64,000 nt of DNA, taken from positions 1 to 64,000 of the forward strand of contig CAZMPJ010000009.1 of NCBI GenBank assembly GCA_964568455.1, in the 5' to 3' direction. The stretch's first letter is position 1. The number at the start of each line of letters is the position of its first letter. Positions 1 through 9,320 of this stretch are shown here, one piece after another. The translations under genes and the position numbers were made by a program. The notes beneath the pieces are model-generated. The model was given only the letters and a program-made list of their open reading frames with translations, was not told the DNA's origin and searched no databases. Source of the stretch: CAZMPJ01 sp964568455. GTDB taxonomy: Bacteria > Margulisbacteria > WOR-1 > O2-12-FULL-45-9.

Positions 1-59
1 TGATAAATATCATTTTATCAACTTGACTGGATGCTTTCATTCTATCTTGCATGGATTTA

Positions 60-68
60 TGTTAAAAT
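60..68 (+). promoter_or_regulatory. extended -10 promoter of mazG
   Basis: TGTTAAAAT reads as an extended -10 (TG-n-TAAAAT) ending six bases before the mazG ATG. No Shine-Dalgarno site lies between it and the ATG. Transcription would start at or next to the start codon, so the mRNA is probably leaderless. No good -35 lies 16-18 bases upstream. Confidence 0.5.
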
Positions 69-74
69 TAGGAC

Positions 75-824
75 ATGATTAAGAGTGGAAAAAAACTTGA
101 TAAATTCGTAGAAATTGTTAAAAAACTGCGTAAAGAATGCCCTTGGGATAGACAATTAACCATTGAAAATATTAAGCCTTATTTGGTAGAAGAAGTCTAC
201 GAGGCTATGTCAGCTATTGATGACAAAGATTATGATCGTTTATGTGAAGAATTAGGCGATATGTTGCTGCATATAATCATGGTTTCAGTTTTTGCCCAGG
301 AAGATGATTTGTTTGATGTTGACGACGTGATTAAGGGAATATCGAAAAAAATGGTGCGTCGGCATCCCCATGTTTTTGGTGATAAGAAGGCAAAAAATGC
401 TGAGCAAGTTTTGAAGAAATGGGAGAAAATTAAGCGCAAAGAACGCAAAGGTAAAAAGAGTTTAATGGAAGGGGTGCCAAAAAGTTTGCCTGCACTATAT
501 CGAGCAGAAAAAGTGCAAAAGAGAGCAGCAAGAGTTGGTTTTGATTGGGATAATGTTGCTGGAGCTTGGGAAAAAGTTCACGAAGAAATCAAAGAAGTTA
601 AATCAGAGAAAAAGAGGCAAAGGATAGAAGAAGAAATAGGGGATTTGTTGTTTGCTGTTACAAATGTGGCTAGAAAATTAGATATTAATGCAGAGCAAGC
701 TTTGCAATCTTCTAATCTTAAGTTTATTAAGCGTTTTTCTGTTATAGAAAAAGAACTGCAAAAGAAGAAACTTACCCTCAGGCAAATGGATGCCCTTTGG
801 GACCAAGCCAAAAAGATGGTATAA
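75..824 (+). CDS. mazG: nucleoside triphosphate pyrophosphohydrolase MazG
   Basis: This is a house-cleaning enzyme that hydrolyses (d)NTPs to NMP and pyrophosphate in the cytoplasm. Near residues 20-35 it has the family signature LRKECPWDRQLT, followed by the acidic metal-binding helices VEEVYEA and EELGDMLLHI. A second half (about 135-249) repeats the fold with EEIGDLLFAVTNVARK, giving the two-domain, roughly 250-residue form typical of bacterial MazG. The ATG follows an extended -10 directly. The stop lies 8 nt before the chosen ftsH start, and ftsH's own -10 overlaps the end of mazG. The reading frame is intact and the assignment is firm. Confidence 0.95.
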   Translation: MIKSGKKLDKFVEIVKKLRKECPWDRQLTIENIKPYLVEEVYEAMSAIDDKDYDRLCEELGDMLLHIIMVSVFAQEDDLFDVDDVIKGISKKMVRRHPHVFGDKKAKNAEQVLKKWEKIKRKERKGKKSLMEGVPKSLPALYRAEKVQKRAARVGFDWDNVAGAWEKVHEEIKEVKSEKKRQRIEEEIGDLLFAVTNVARKLDINAEQALQSSNLKFIKRFSVIEKELQKKKLTLRQMDALWDQAKKMV

Positions 825-825
825 T
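817..825 (+). promoter_or_regulatory. extended -10 promoter of ftsH
   Basis: TGGTATAAT is a consensus extended -10 overlapping the last codons of mazG and ending seven bases before the ftsH ATG at 833. It would give a leaderless or nearly leaderless ftsH transcript in addition to read-through from mazG. Confidence 0.55.
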
Positions 826-832
826 AGACTAT

Positions 833-2632
833 ATGAAGGCTAATTGGAAGAATATTTTCATCTATTTACTGATTGTTTTAGCGGCGGTAGCTATTCTTGC
901 GCCGCTGTTTCCTAGTGAAACCGCTTCTAAAGAAGTGGCTTTTTCCAGTTTTTTAGATTTAGTTGATCAAGGCAAGATTGCTGAAGTTACTATTGCCGGA
1001 GATCAGGTTTCTGGCACTTTGAATGATAAAAGCAAATTTCGTACCCGCGCAATCAGCTATCCCAACCTAGTGCCCGAGCTTAGAAATAAAGGTATTTCCA
1101 TAAAAATTGATGCTCCGGTTGAAGCCAACTGGATGTGGAACTTAGCTATCCAATTATTAATCCCCATTGCCTTTTTTGGTTTACTTTGGTGGCTTTTGAT
1201 TCGCCAGGCTCAAGGGGCAAACCAGCAGGCCATGAAATTTGGCCGCTCAAAAGCTAAACCTTTGATTGGCAAAGTTAATGTTACCTTTAAAGATGTAGCT
1301 GGGGTAGATGAAGCCAAAGAAGAGCTGGCCGAGATTGTTGAATTTTTAAAAACCCCAGAAAAATTCCAAAAACTGGGAGCCAAGATCCCCAAAGGCTTAC
1401 TTTTAATGGGTGCACCTGGAACTGGTAAAACTTTGTTAGCCAGAGCAATTGCTGGAGAAGCAGGAGTACCTTTTTTCTCTATGTCAGGCTCTGATTTTGT
1501 AGAAATGTTTGTGGGTGTTGGCGCTAGCAGGGTTCGCAGTTTGTTCACTGAAGCAAAAAAACAAACTCCTTGTATCATCTTTATGGATGAAATTGATGCA
1601 GTAGGCCGACATCGTGGGGCAGGGGTTGGTGGTGGTCATGATGAAAGAGAACAGACTTTAAATCAGTTATTAGTGGAAATGGACGGGTTTGACCCAAACA
1701 TTAACATTATAGTAGTAGCGGCAACCAACCGGCCGGATATTTTAGATCCAGCCTTGCTTCGTCCCGGCCGCTTTGACCGCAGAATAATTCTTGATAAACC
1801 TGATCTAAAAGGCCGCGAAGAAATCTTAAAAATCCATGCTAAAAATAAGCCATTAGACAAAAATGTCGACTTAAAAATTGTAGCCAGGCGTACACCTGGA
1901 TTTACTGGAGCAGACCTTGAAAGTGTTTTAAACGAGGCAGCTATTTTAGCCGCGCGAGCAGATAAAAAAGAAGTTTTTATGGCGCAAGTTGAAGAAGCGG
2001 TTGATCGGGTTATAGCTGGGCCAGAGAAAAAGAGTCGTATAATTTCTGATAAAGAAAAAGATATCATTGCTTATCATGAGGTAGGACATGCTATCCTTTC
2101 AAAAGTTTTACCTAAAGCTGATTCCGTGCATAAAATATCAATTCTTCCTCGAGGAATGGCTCTCGGTTATACCTTGCAGCTGCCAGAAGAAGATAAGCAT
2201 TTAATGAGCAAATCTGAAGTTGTAGATCAAGTTACGGTTTTAATGGGTGGTCGGGTAGCAGAAGAGCTAATTTTTAATGATATTACTTCTGGAGCGCAAA
2301 ATGATTTGCAACGTGCTACTGACTCTGCCAAAAAAATGGTTTGCGAATTTGGTATGAGTAAGCTTGGGCCTAGAACTTATGGCAGAAAAGACCACCAAAT
2401 CTTTTTAGGTCGCGATATTGCGGAGACAAAAGATTACAGTGATGAAACCGCGGACAAGATTGATGAGCAAATAACAGCTATTTTAGATTATTGCCATAAT
2501 CGGGCTAAAGAAATACTTTCTACTAATAAAGAAAAGCTGGTTTCCATTGCTAAAGTTCTTCGGGAAAAAGAAACTCTGGAAAATCATGACCTCAAAGAAG
2601 CACTGAAGGATCTGAAGCTTCCTAATGCATAA
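833..2632 (+). CDS. ftsH: ATP-dependent zinc metalloprotease FtsH
   Basis: This is a membrane-anchored AAA protease that degrades misfolded membrane proteins and short-lived regulators. There are two N-terminal membrane segments (about residues 6-25 and 101-122) flanking a small periplasmic domain. The AAA module follows, with Walker A GAPGTGKT, Walker B IIFMDEID and an arginine-finger region LLRPGRFDRR. The M41 protease has the zinc motif HEVGH beginning near residue 415. The ATG at 833 was chosen over a TTG at 797 inside mazG because it sits right after a consensus -10 and opens the normal N-terminus. Its 599 residues are standard for the family. The stop overlaps the start of the next gene by 8 nt. 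Confidence 0.97.
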   Translation: MKANWKNIFIYLLIVLAAVAILAPLFPSETASKEVAFSSFLDLVDQGKIAEVTIAGDQVSGTLNDKSKFRTRAISYPNLVPELRNKGISIKIDAPVEANWMWNLAIQLLIPIAFFGLLWWLLIRQAQGANQQAMKFGRSKAKPLIGKVNVTFKDVAGVDEAKEELAEIVEFLKTPEKFQKLGAKIPKGLLLMGAPGTGKTLLARAIAGEAGVPFFSMSGSDFVEMFVGVGASRVRSLFTEAKKQTPCIIFMDEIDAVGRHRGAGVGGGHDEREQTLNQLLVEMDGFDPNINIIVVAATNRPDILDPALLRPGRFDRRIILDKPDLKGREEILKIHAKNKPLDKNVDLKIVARRTPGFTGADLESVLNEAAILAARADKKEVFMAQVEEAVDRVIAGPEKKSRIISDKEKDIIAYHEVGHAILSKVLPKADSVHKISILPRGMALGYTLQLPEEDKHLMSKSEVVDQVTVLMGGRVAEELIFNDITSGAQNDLQRATDSAKKMVCEFGMSKLGPRTYGRKDHQIFLGRDIAETKDYSDETADKIDEQITAILDYCHNRAKEILSTNKEKLVSIAKVLREKETLENHDLKEALKDLKLPNA

Positions 2633-3434
2633 GATTGTTGAGTGTGTTATCAATTTTTCTGAGGGCAGAGATCTGGCGGTAGTTGATTCCATTGTTGCTG
2701 CTGTAAAATCCACTAAAGTTTTAAATGTTCACTCTGATCCAGACCACAACCGCACTGTAGTTACTTTTATGGGTGAGCCCAAAAAAGCTACTCAAGCTGC
2801 CTTTGAATTAACCGAGCGCGCCATGCAATTATTAGACATTAAAGAGCATCAAGGCGAGCATCCTTTTATTGGCGTCGTAGATGTTATTCCTTTTGTGCCG
2901 ATTAAAAATATAACTGTTGAAGAGACGGTTAAGCTAGCTCGTGATTTTGGTAAAAATCTAACCAAAACACTTGCTTTGCCTGTTTATTTTTACGGCGAGA
3001 TTAATAAGAAAGAACTACCATCAGTCCGTAAAGGGAATTTTGATAAAGGCAAACATGTGACCGCTGGTGCAGTAGCTGTTGGAGTTAGAGATTTCTTGAT
3101 TGCTTTTAATGTTAATTTAAATACCAGTGATATTGATATTGCGAGATCAATTGCCAAAAATATTCGTGAAAAAAGTGGAGGGCTTGCTGGCATCCGTGCC
3201 TTAGGCATTCAACTTAAAAGCAGAAATATTACCCAAGTTTCAATCAATATTACCAATCACAAGATGACTTCTATGAAAAAAGTTTTTGATCAGGTAAAAA
3301 TGTGGGCCAAAGAATATAAAGTTGAAATTATCGAATCTGAATTAGTAGGCATGATCCCTAAAGAAGCTTATTTTGAGGGGATGACAGAATATTTGAAACT
3401 GCCGGGGTTTAGCGAAGGCCTGATTTTGCGCTGA
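2625..3434 (+). CDS. glutamate formimidoyltransferase (FtcD N-terminal type)
   Basis: It resembles the formiminotransferase half of FtcD, which moves a formimino group between formiminoglutamate and tetrahydrofolate. The N-terminus VECVINFSEGRD and the stretch NVHSDPDHNRTVVTF are typical, as are HPFIGVVDVIPFVPI and the C-terminal YFEGMTEYLKLPGF. At 269 residues it is a stand-alone transferase without the cyclodeaminase half. No histidine-degradation genes are nearby, so a folate one-carbon role is inferred. It overlaps the end of ftsH by 8 nt, implying co-translation, and converges on the next gene two bases downstream. Confidence 0.85.
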   Translation: MHKIVECVINFSEGRDLAVVDSIVAAVKSTKVLNVHSDPDHNRTVVTFMGEPKKATQAAFELTERAMQLLDIKEHQGEHPFIGVVDVIPFVPIKNITVEETVKLARDFGKNLTKTLALPVYFYGEINKKELPSVRKGNFDKGKHVTAGAVAVGVRDFLIAFNVNLNTSDIDIARSIAKNIREKSGGLAGIRALGIQLKSRNITQVSINITNHKMTSMKKVFDQVKMWAKEYKVEIIESELVGMIPKEAYFEGMTEYLKLPGFSEGLILR

Positions 3435-3436
3435 AA

Positions 3437-4291
3437 TTAATTTGTGAGAGAAAAGGCTTCTTCTGTGGTCTTACCAAGGCGAAGCGGTTGTTGGGGCCTG
3501 AAGTATCTGGCTCTGAATTTAGCCCCATCTCCTTCTATCTGTTGTGGACAATATGCTCGACAAAGAAATTGTTCTCCTGCCAGCCTCATTGCTGTGCTAA
3601 TTAAAATCTGACTTAATGTTGAAAATCCCTTTCCCCCTTTATGGCGATAGGCGGGGGCAATAGAAAAGTTAACAAATGTAAATCCCATGGGGATTTTTTT
3701 AGTTCCTGCTAATTTATGCCTTGTTTGCATGATATCGTGTGATAATTCCCAACTTGAAATTTTAAGGGATTTCAGGAACTCTGTAAAAGCAGGCTGGAAG
3801 TCAAAATGTGGTGCAAAGCTATCTTTCATAATGCCTTCATGGGGATTAATAGAGGCATTAAAAGTCCCAACCAAATCTTGTGGTGAACTGAAATCAAACA
3901 CATCCAAAGCTAACGTAAAACGAAAACGAAAGGTTGACTCGCTTGTTGTATTCTGAAAAGCCAAAGAAAAAATAAGCTCCTGACCGTCATGAAATTGATG
4001 TGGCGTAAATCCATTTTCAACCAGGTGATAAAATTCTTCATCTGGTAATTTTGCTGCAAGCGTGTCAGTAAAAGGGTGGTGATAGCTTGTTTCTATGCCA
4101 AGCTGGCCGTCAGTTGTAAGACCAAGAGTAAAAGGAACATGGTTTGGCCGCTTAACTTCAGCAACTTTCCTTCTTTTGCTGAACAAGCGATCCAAATCAC
4201 CATCAACGCTTTGTAATTTTCTGTTTAAGCCCAGCCTTTTTACGTTACATGTAATAAAGGCCTTTTGTAAAGAAGATATTGGTCTTAACAT
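3437..4291 (-). CDS. hypothetical protein, possible GNAT-like C-terminus
   Basis: I do not recognise this 284-residue soluble protein. It has no signal peptide or membrane segment. Residues about 205-245 read NFSIAPAYRHKGGKGFSTL followed by an alpha-helix-like stretch. That recalls the acetyl-CoA-binding loop of GNAT acetyltransferases, but the rest is not clearly GNAT, so this is a weak suggestion. The gene is convergent with the formiminotransferase and divergent from valS. A GATAAT-like -10 lies about 5 nt upstream of its ATG, again with no Shine-Dalgarno site. Confidence 0.6.
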   Translation of the reverse strand: MLRPISSLQKAFITCNVKRLGLNRKLQSVDGDLDRLFSKRRKVAEVKRPNHVPFTLGLTTDGQLGIETSYHHPFTDTLAAKLPDEEFYHLVENGFTPHQFHDGQELIFSLAFQNTTSESTFRFRFTLALDVFDFSSPQDLVGTFNASINPHEGIMKDSFAPHFDFQPAFTEFLKSLKISSWELSHDIMQTRHKLAGTKKIPMGFTFVNFSIAPAYRHKGGKGFSTLSQILISTAMRLAGEQFLCRAYCPQQIEGDGAKFRARYFRPQQPLRLGKTTEEAFSLTN

Positions 4292-4321
4292 GTTTTATTA
4301 TCGGCTGATTTGGGACAAAAT

Positions 4322-4350
4322 TTCACTAAATTCAGTTTTTATGTTAAAAT
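4322..4350 (+). promoter_or_regulatory. valS promoter
   Basis: TTCACT (4322-4327), a 17-base spacer and an extended -10 TGTTAAAAT (hexamer 4345-4350) lie 9 nt before the valS ATG. No Shine-Dalgarno site follows, so the leader is at most a few bases. Confidence 0.6.
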
Positions 4351-4359
4351 TAACCAATT

Positions 4360-6993
4360 ATGAGTCAAGAAATCCCAAAAACATATAATCCGACTGAAAT
4401 TGAGGCAAAGTGGTATAAATTTTGGGAAGAAAACAAACTTTTTTGTCCCGAAGAAAATTCTTCTAAAAAACCATTCACTATTGTAATTCCTCCACCCAAT
4501 GTTACTGGTAACCTGCACATGGGTCATGCGCTGGATAACTCAATTCAAGATGTTTTGATTCGCTACAAAAAAATGCAAGGCTTTAATACGCTGTGGGTGC
4601 CGGGGACTGACCATGCAGGCATTGCCACTCAAAATGTGGTGGCTAAAGCTTTGAAAAAAGAGGGTAAAACCAAGGAAGACTTAGGTCGGGAAGAATTTAT
4701 AAAACGAGTTTGGCAGTGGAAAGAAGAGTATGGTGGCAATATTACCAGGCAGCTTAGAAGACTAGGCTGTGCTCTGGATTGGACTCGCGAGCGTTTTACC
4801 ATGGATGAGGGCTTGTCTAAGGCTGTGATTCATGAGTTTGTTACATTATACAAACAAGGCTTAATCTATCGAGGTAAACGTTTAGTTAACTGGTGTCCAA
4901 AGTGTGGCACCGCGATTTCTGATATTGAAGTTGAGCATGAAACCAAGCATGGCAAACTTTGGTGGATCAAATATCCAGTTGATGGAGCCAAAGACTTTGT
5001 AAAAGTTGCAACAACCAGGCCGGAGACAATGTTAGGAGACACAGCAGTTGCTGTTAACCCAAAAGATAATAGATATAAAAAATTAATTGGTAAAATGTTG
5101 GTTCTGCCTTTAGTAGGCAGAAAAATACCAATTGTGGCGGATGATTTTGTTGATCCTGAATTTGGTTCTGGAGCAGTAAAGGTTACTCCTGCGCATGATC
5201 CTAATGATTTTGAAATAGGAGAGCGGCACGATCTACCTAGAGTAAATATTTTAACCAAAACTGCGAAAATTACCTTGGAAGAATTTGCAGCAAACGAAAA
5301 AGAGACTTTAAAAGCCTTGGAAGGTTTGGATCGGTTTAAAGCAAGGGGAGAAATTGTAAGATTATTAGGAGAAAAAGGCTATTTAGATAAAATTGAAGAT
5401 TATGAAAACTCTGTTGGTGAATGTTATCGTTGTAAATCAATAATTGAACCTTATTTATCAGACCAATGGTATGTAAAAGTGGCAGATTTAGCTAGAGAAG
5501 CCATTAAAGTGGTTGAAGAAGGTAAAATTAAATTTGTTCCTGCGCGCTGGACCAAAATCTACATTAATTGGATGGCCAATTTGAGAGATTGGTGTATTTC
5601 AAGACAATTGTGGTGGGGTCATCGGATTCCAGTTTGGTATAAAGGTGACGAAATTTATGTTGGAGAAGAGGCGCCAAAAGGAGAGGGCTGGGAGCAAGAT
5701 CCAGATGTGTTTGATACCTGGTTTTCGTCTGCGCTGTGGCCGTTTTCCACTTTAGGTTGGCCAGAGCAAACTAAAGAACTCAAAACTTTTTACCCAACCG
5801 ATGTTTTAGTCACTGGCTATGACATTATTACTTTTTGGGTTTCACGTATGATCATGACGGGTACGCATTTTATGAAAAAAGAACCTTTTCATACTGTTTT
5901 TATCCACGGCTTAGTCCGTGACGCGCAAGGTAAAAAGATGAGCAAGTCTTTTGGCAATGTAATTGACCCAATTAAAATTATTGACGATGTTGGCTCTGAT
6001 GCACTTAGATTTGCTTTAATCTCTTTAATTACTGGCCAGGGCCAAGATATTAAGCTGATGAAAGAGAAGATTACAGAGGCTAGAAATTTTACTAATAAGA
6101 TTTGGAACGTTACGCGATTTGTTTTAATGACAAGTGAAAGTAAAACGGATGCCGAGAAAAAAGGTTTGGCCGATAAGTGGATTCTAAGTCGATATAATCA
6201 AACGATTAAAGAAGTTACGAATTTAATTGAATCGTATGATTTTGGAGCGGCTGCCAAGGCAATTTACGACTTTATCTGGGGTGAGTTTTGCGATTGGTAT
6301 GTGGAAATATCAAAAGCCGACCTTTATTCGGAAGACGAAAAGCGAAAACAAAAAGTTTTAAATGTTCTCTTGCAAGTTTTAGAAGGCTCCATGAAACTAG
6401 CTCATCCTTTTATGCCGTTTATTTCAGAGGAAATATGCCAGATATTAAATCCTAATATTCAAACGATAATGAAAGAAGAATGGCCGAAGGTTGAGAAAAA
6501 GCAGATTGATTTGGATGTTGAGAAAAAGATGGAATTGGTTAAGGAAATCATTGTTAAAGTTAGAAACATTAAGGCGGAAATGGGTGTGCAGACTAAGGAT
6601 GTGGAATTAATATTAGTGGCTTCTAAGAAAAAAGAAAAAGAAACGTTAGAAGCTGGCCAAGAATACATTAAAGCTTTGGCTAAGGCGCCTAAAATTGAAA
6701 TCGTCAGCAAACTTAAACAGAAACCAGACCAGTCTGCCACTGGAGTAGTGGGTGATATTGAGTTTTTTGTGCCGCTAAAAGGGATTATTGATATTAATAA
6801 AGAAATTGAACGACTGAAAAAAGAACAAGGTAAATGCGAACAAGAAATCGCTCACCTTGAAAAACTGCTGGCCAATAAAAACTTTACTGCCAAAGCGCCT
6901 AAGGATGCAGTACAGAAGAAAAAAGATAGAATTAGCGAGTTAAAAGATAAACAGAAGCTTATGGCGGAACGAATTAAGGATCTTACTGAATAA
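4360..6993 (+). CDS. valS: valine--tRNA ligase
   Basis: This class I aminoacyl-tRNA synthetase charges tRNA-Val. It has the HIGH-type motif in NLHMGHALD near residue 50 and the KMSKS loop GKKMSKSFGN near residue 525. The connective editing domain lies between them (TTRPETMLGDTAV, KVTPAHDPNDFE). The C-terminal part holds the anticodon-binding domain and a coiled-coil tRNA-binding arm over the last 70 residues. Its 877 residues are normal. Its end overlaps the convergent ymdB gene by 11 bp. Confidence 0.97.
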   Translation: MSQEIPKTYNPTEIEAKWYKFWEENKLFCPEENSSKKPFTIVIPPPNVTGNLHMGHALDNSIQDVLIRYKKMQGFNTLWVPGTDHAGIATQNVVAKALKKEGKTKEDLGREEFIKRVWQWKEEYGGNITRQLRRLGCALDWTRERFTMDEGLSKAVIHEFVTLYKQGLIYRGKRLVNWCPKCGTAISDIEVEHETKHGKLWWIKYPVDGAKDFVKVATTRPETMLGDTAVAVNPKDNRYKKLIGKMLVLPLVGRKIPIVADDFVDPEFGSGAVKVTPAHDPNDFEIGERHDLPRVNILTKTAKITLEEFAANEKETLKALEGLDRFKARGEIVRLLGEKGYLDKIEDYENSVGECYRCKSIIEPYLSDQWYVKVADLAREAIKVVEEGKIKFVPARWTKIYINWMANLRDWCISRQLWWGHRIPVWYKGDEIYVGEEAPKGEGWEQDPDVFDTWFSSALWPFSTLGWPEQTKELKTFYPTDVLVTGYDIITFWVSRMIMTGTHFMKKEPFHTVFIHGLVRDAQGKKMSKSFGNVIDPIKIIDDVGSDALRFALISLITGQGQDIKLMKEKITEARNFTNKIWNVTRFVLMTSESKTDAEKKGLADKWILSRYNQTIKEVTNLIESYDFGAAAKAIYDFIWGEFCDWYVEISKADLYSEDEKRKQKVLNVLLQVLEGSMKLAHPFMPFISEEICQILNPNIQTIMKEEWPKVEKKQIDLDVEKKMELVKEIIVKVRNIKAEMGVQTKDVELILVASKKKEKETLEAGQEYIKALAKAPKIEIVSKLKQKPDQSATGVVGDIEFFVPLKGIIDINKEIERLKKEQGKCEQEIAHLEKLLANKNFTAKAPKDAVQKKKDRISELKDKQKLMAERIKDLTE

Positions 6994-7759
6994 TTTTTGT
7001 GATCTTGCTGGCTTTACCACTCTTTTCATCTACTTCAATTAAAACCGCATTAAAAAGTTTAGGACCAGTGTCAGTAGGTTCAAACTTTGCGCTCATGGAA
7101 GTTAGGAAGCGTTTTAGAATTTGCTCTTTGTTCATGCCGATAATAGAATTGCTTCCGCCTACCATACCCACATCAGTAATATAAGCAGTTCCTTTTGGTA
7201 AAACTTGTTCATCTGTAGTCATAACATGAGTGTGAGTGCCTAAAACTACAGAAACTCTGCCGTCTAAATACCAGCCCATGGCATTTTTTTCTGAAGTAGC
7301 TTCAGCATGTATGTCTATTAAGATAATATTGGTTTCCTTTTGAATAGTGGGTAGTAGTTTATCTATAACTTGAAAAGGGCAGTCAATCGGCGGCATAAAA
7401 GTGCGGCCATTAAGATTGGCAATAGCTAGTTTTACGCCGTCCCGCTCAATAATAACAAATCTTTTGCCTGGAACCCCATCAGGATAATTGGCTGGCCGAA
7501 CCATATTGGGAAATTTTTCCATAATTTTAGTGATTTCCCTTTTATCCCACATATGGTTGCCCATGGTAATGGCATCAATCCCCATATCCATTAAACCATT
7601 GTAAACTTTTTCTGTAATACCATAGCCATGAGCAGAGTTTTCACCGTTGGCGATAATAAAATCTGGCTTAAGCTTTTCCCTTAAGTCAGGAAGCAGCTCC
7701 CGGCAGATCTGCCGACCGTATTTGCCAATTATATCGCCGATAAATAATATTTTTTTCAT
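6983..7759 (-). CDS. ymdB: YmdB-family metallophosphoesterase
   Basis: This is a dinuclear-metal phosphodiesterase of the YmdB family, which in Bacillus is reported to hydrolyse cyclic nucleotides and to partner RNase Y. It shows the phosphoesterase motifs FIGDIIGKYG, ANGENSAHG, MGNHMWDK, DIHAEATSEK and GTHTHVMT. The ATG at 7759 (MKKILFIGD) is one base after the rny stop. It is preferred to an upstream in-frame start inside rny that would add 11 unrelated residues. The rny-ymdB pairing is the conserved order and supports a joint role in RNA turnover. Confidence 0.93.
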   Translation of the reverse strand: MKKILFIGDIIGKYGRQICRELLPDLREKLKPDFIIANGENSAHGYGITEKVYNGLMDMGIDAITMGNHMWDKREITKIMEKFPNMVRPANYPDGVPGKRFVIIERDGVKLAIANLNGRTFMPPIDCPFQVIDKLLPTIQKETNIILIDIHAEATSEKNAMGWYLDGRVSVVLGTHTHVMTTDEQVLPKGTAYITDVGMVGGSNSIIGMNKEQILKRFLTSMSAKFEPTDTGPKLFNAVLIEVDEKSGKASKITKIIQ

Positions 7760-7760
7760 C

Positions 7761-9308
7761 TTATTTTGCTGTGTCCTGGGCTCGAGTTTCACGGATCACA
7801 GTTACTTTAACTTCGCCTGGGTACTCAAGCTCTGCTTCGATTTTCTTGGCAATATCGTGCGCTAATTTTATTGCTGCATTATCATCAATTTTTTGTGGTT
7901 CAACAATTACCCGCACTTCTCGCCCAGCTTGGATAGCATAACTTTTTTCAACTCCTGCAAAGTTTTTGGCTAAAGTTTCCAGTTTTTCCAGACGTTTGAT
8001 ATAAGCCTCTAATGTATCGCGTCTGGCGCCCGGGCGTGCCGCAGAAATTGCGTCACAAGCCTGCACAATCACAGCTTCAATGGTTTTTGGATCCACATCG
8101 CCATGATGCGCTTCCATACCATGGATTACTTCTGGTGTTTCCCCGGCTTTTTTAGCCAGCATTACGCCCAGTTTTACGTGAGTGCCTTCGGTTTCTTGGT
8201 CAACTGCTTTTCCAATATCATGCAAGAGGGCAGCGCGCTTAGCCAAATTAACACTGACGCCGAGTTCTCCTGCTAGCATGCCGGCAATTTGAGCCATTTC
8301 CACTGAATGTTGAAGAACATTTTGGCCATAACTGGTTCTAAAATGTAGTCTTCCCAGCAATTGAATTAATACTGGTGGCAGTCCTCTTACCCCGGCTTTC
8401 ATAGCAGCCTGTTCACCATACTCAACCAAAGCTACTTTCACTTCGTCTTGAGCTTTTTTAAACATTTCTTCAACTCTAGTGGGGTGGATCCTTCCGTCAG
8501 CAATTAATTTCCGCAAAGTAATTCCAGCGATTTCTCGACGGTAAGGACTAAAATTAGACAGAATAACTGCTTCGGGAGTATCATCAACAATTAAGTCTAC
8601 GCCGGTTAGAGTTTCAAACGCGCGGATGTTTCTACCTTCGCGGCCAATAATTCTGCCTTTCATATCATCGCTTGGTAGTTCAACCACACTGGTAGTGGTT
8701 TCAACCGTGGTATCTGCTGCGCAGCGCTGTATAGCAGTAGTTACAATCTCACGAGCTTTTTTTTCTGCTTCAGCTTTTATCTTTTCTTCATTAGCCTTAA
8801 TCCTTTTGCCTGCTTCACTAGCTAATTCAGCGTCAAGCTTTGTCATCAACTCTTTTTTTGCATCTTCTTTTGACAAGCTGGCAGCTTTGGCCAAGGCTTC
8901 AATCTGTTCTTCCCGGGCTTTTTGTAAGTTAGTGCGAATTTTATCCAAGTCCGCCTCAATCTTTTTGATCTGGGATTCTCTTTTATCTGTTTCTTTAGAC
9001 TTTTCATCTAAGCGATCTTCTCGATCTTCCAGTCTTCTTTCTAATTTAGTAAGCTCAGACCTTCTTTCTTTGTTGTTCCTTTCCAATTCAGCTTTTAATT
9101 TTAAAGATTCATCTTTTGCTTCCAGGATCCCTTCTTTTCGGGCTCTTTCTGCTTCCTTTTTTGCGTCTTCCAGCATTCTCTTTGCAGTTTCTTCAGCAAT
9201 CTTTACTTTTTGTTCTGCTTTTCCTCTGCGCATCCCGTAAAAAAGGATAACGCCGATGATAACCGTAGCAATGGGAACCATGATAAATACCATTAATTCA
9301 AGTGACAT
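7761..9308 (-). CDS. rny: ribonuclease Y
   Basis: This is a membrane-tethered endoribonuclease that begins mRNA decay. It has an N-terminal transmembrane helix (about residues 4-25) and a long charged coiled coil (about 30-190). The KH domain contains GRIIGREGRNIRAFE, and the HD domain has the HDIGKA catalytic motif near residue 360. The 515-residue length matches the family. A strong AAGGAGG lies just before the ATG. It sits 12 bp downstream of recA, in a minus-strand run that continues into ymdB. Confidence 0.97.
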   Translation of the reverse strand: MSLELMVFIMVPIATVIIGVILFYGMRRGKAEQKVKIAEETAKRMLEDAKKEAERARKEGILEAKDESLKLKAELERNNKERRSELTKLERRLEDREDRLDEKSKETDKRESQIKKIEADLDKIRTNLQKAREEQIEALAKAASLSKEDAKKELMTKLDAELASEAGKRIKANEEKIKAEAEKKAREIVTTAIQRCAADTTVETTTSVVELPSDDMKGRIIGREGRNIRAFETLTGVDLIVDDTPEAVILSNFSPYRREIAGITLRKLIADGRIHPTRVEEMFKKAQDEVKVALVEYGEQAAMKAGVRGLPPVLIQLLGRLHFRTSYGQNVLQHSVEMAQIAGMLAGELGVSVNLAKRAALLHDIGKAVDQETEGTHVKLGVMLAKKAGETPEVIHGMEAHHGDVDPKTIEAVIVQACDAISAARPGARRDTLEAYIKRLEKLETLAKNFAGVEKSYAIQAGREVRVIVEPQKIDDNAAIKLAHDIAKKIEAELEYPGEVKVTVIRETRAQDTAK

Positions 9309-9320
9309 GCTATTTCCTCC

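Noticed and set aside
3437..4291. Confident assignment of the 284-aa protein as an acetyltransferase
   Set aside because: Only one short stretch resembles the GNAT acetyl-CoA loop; the rest gives no support.
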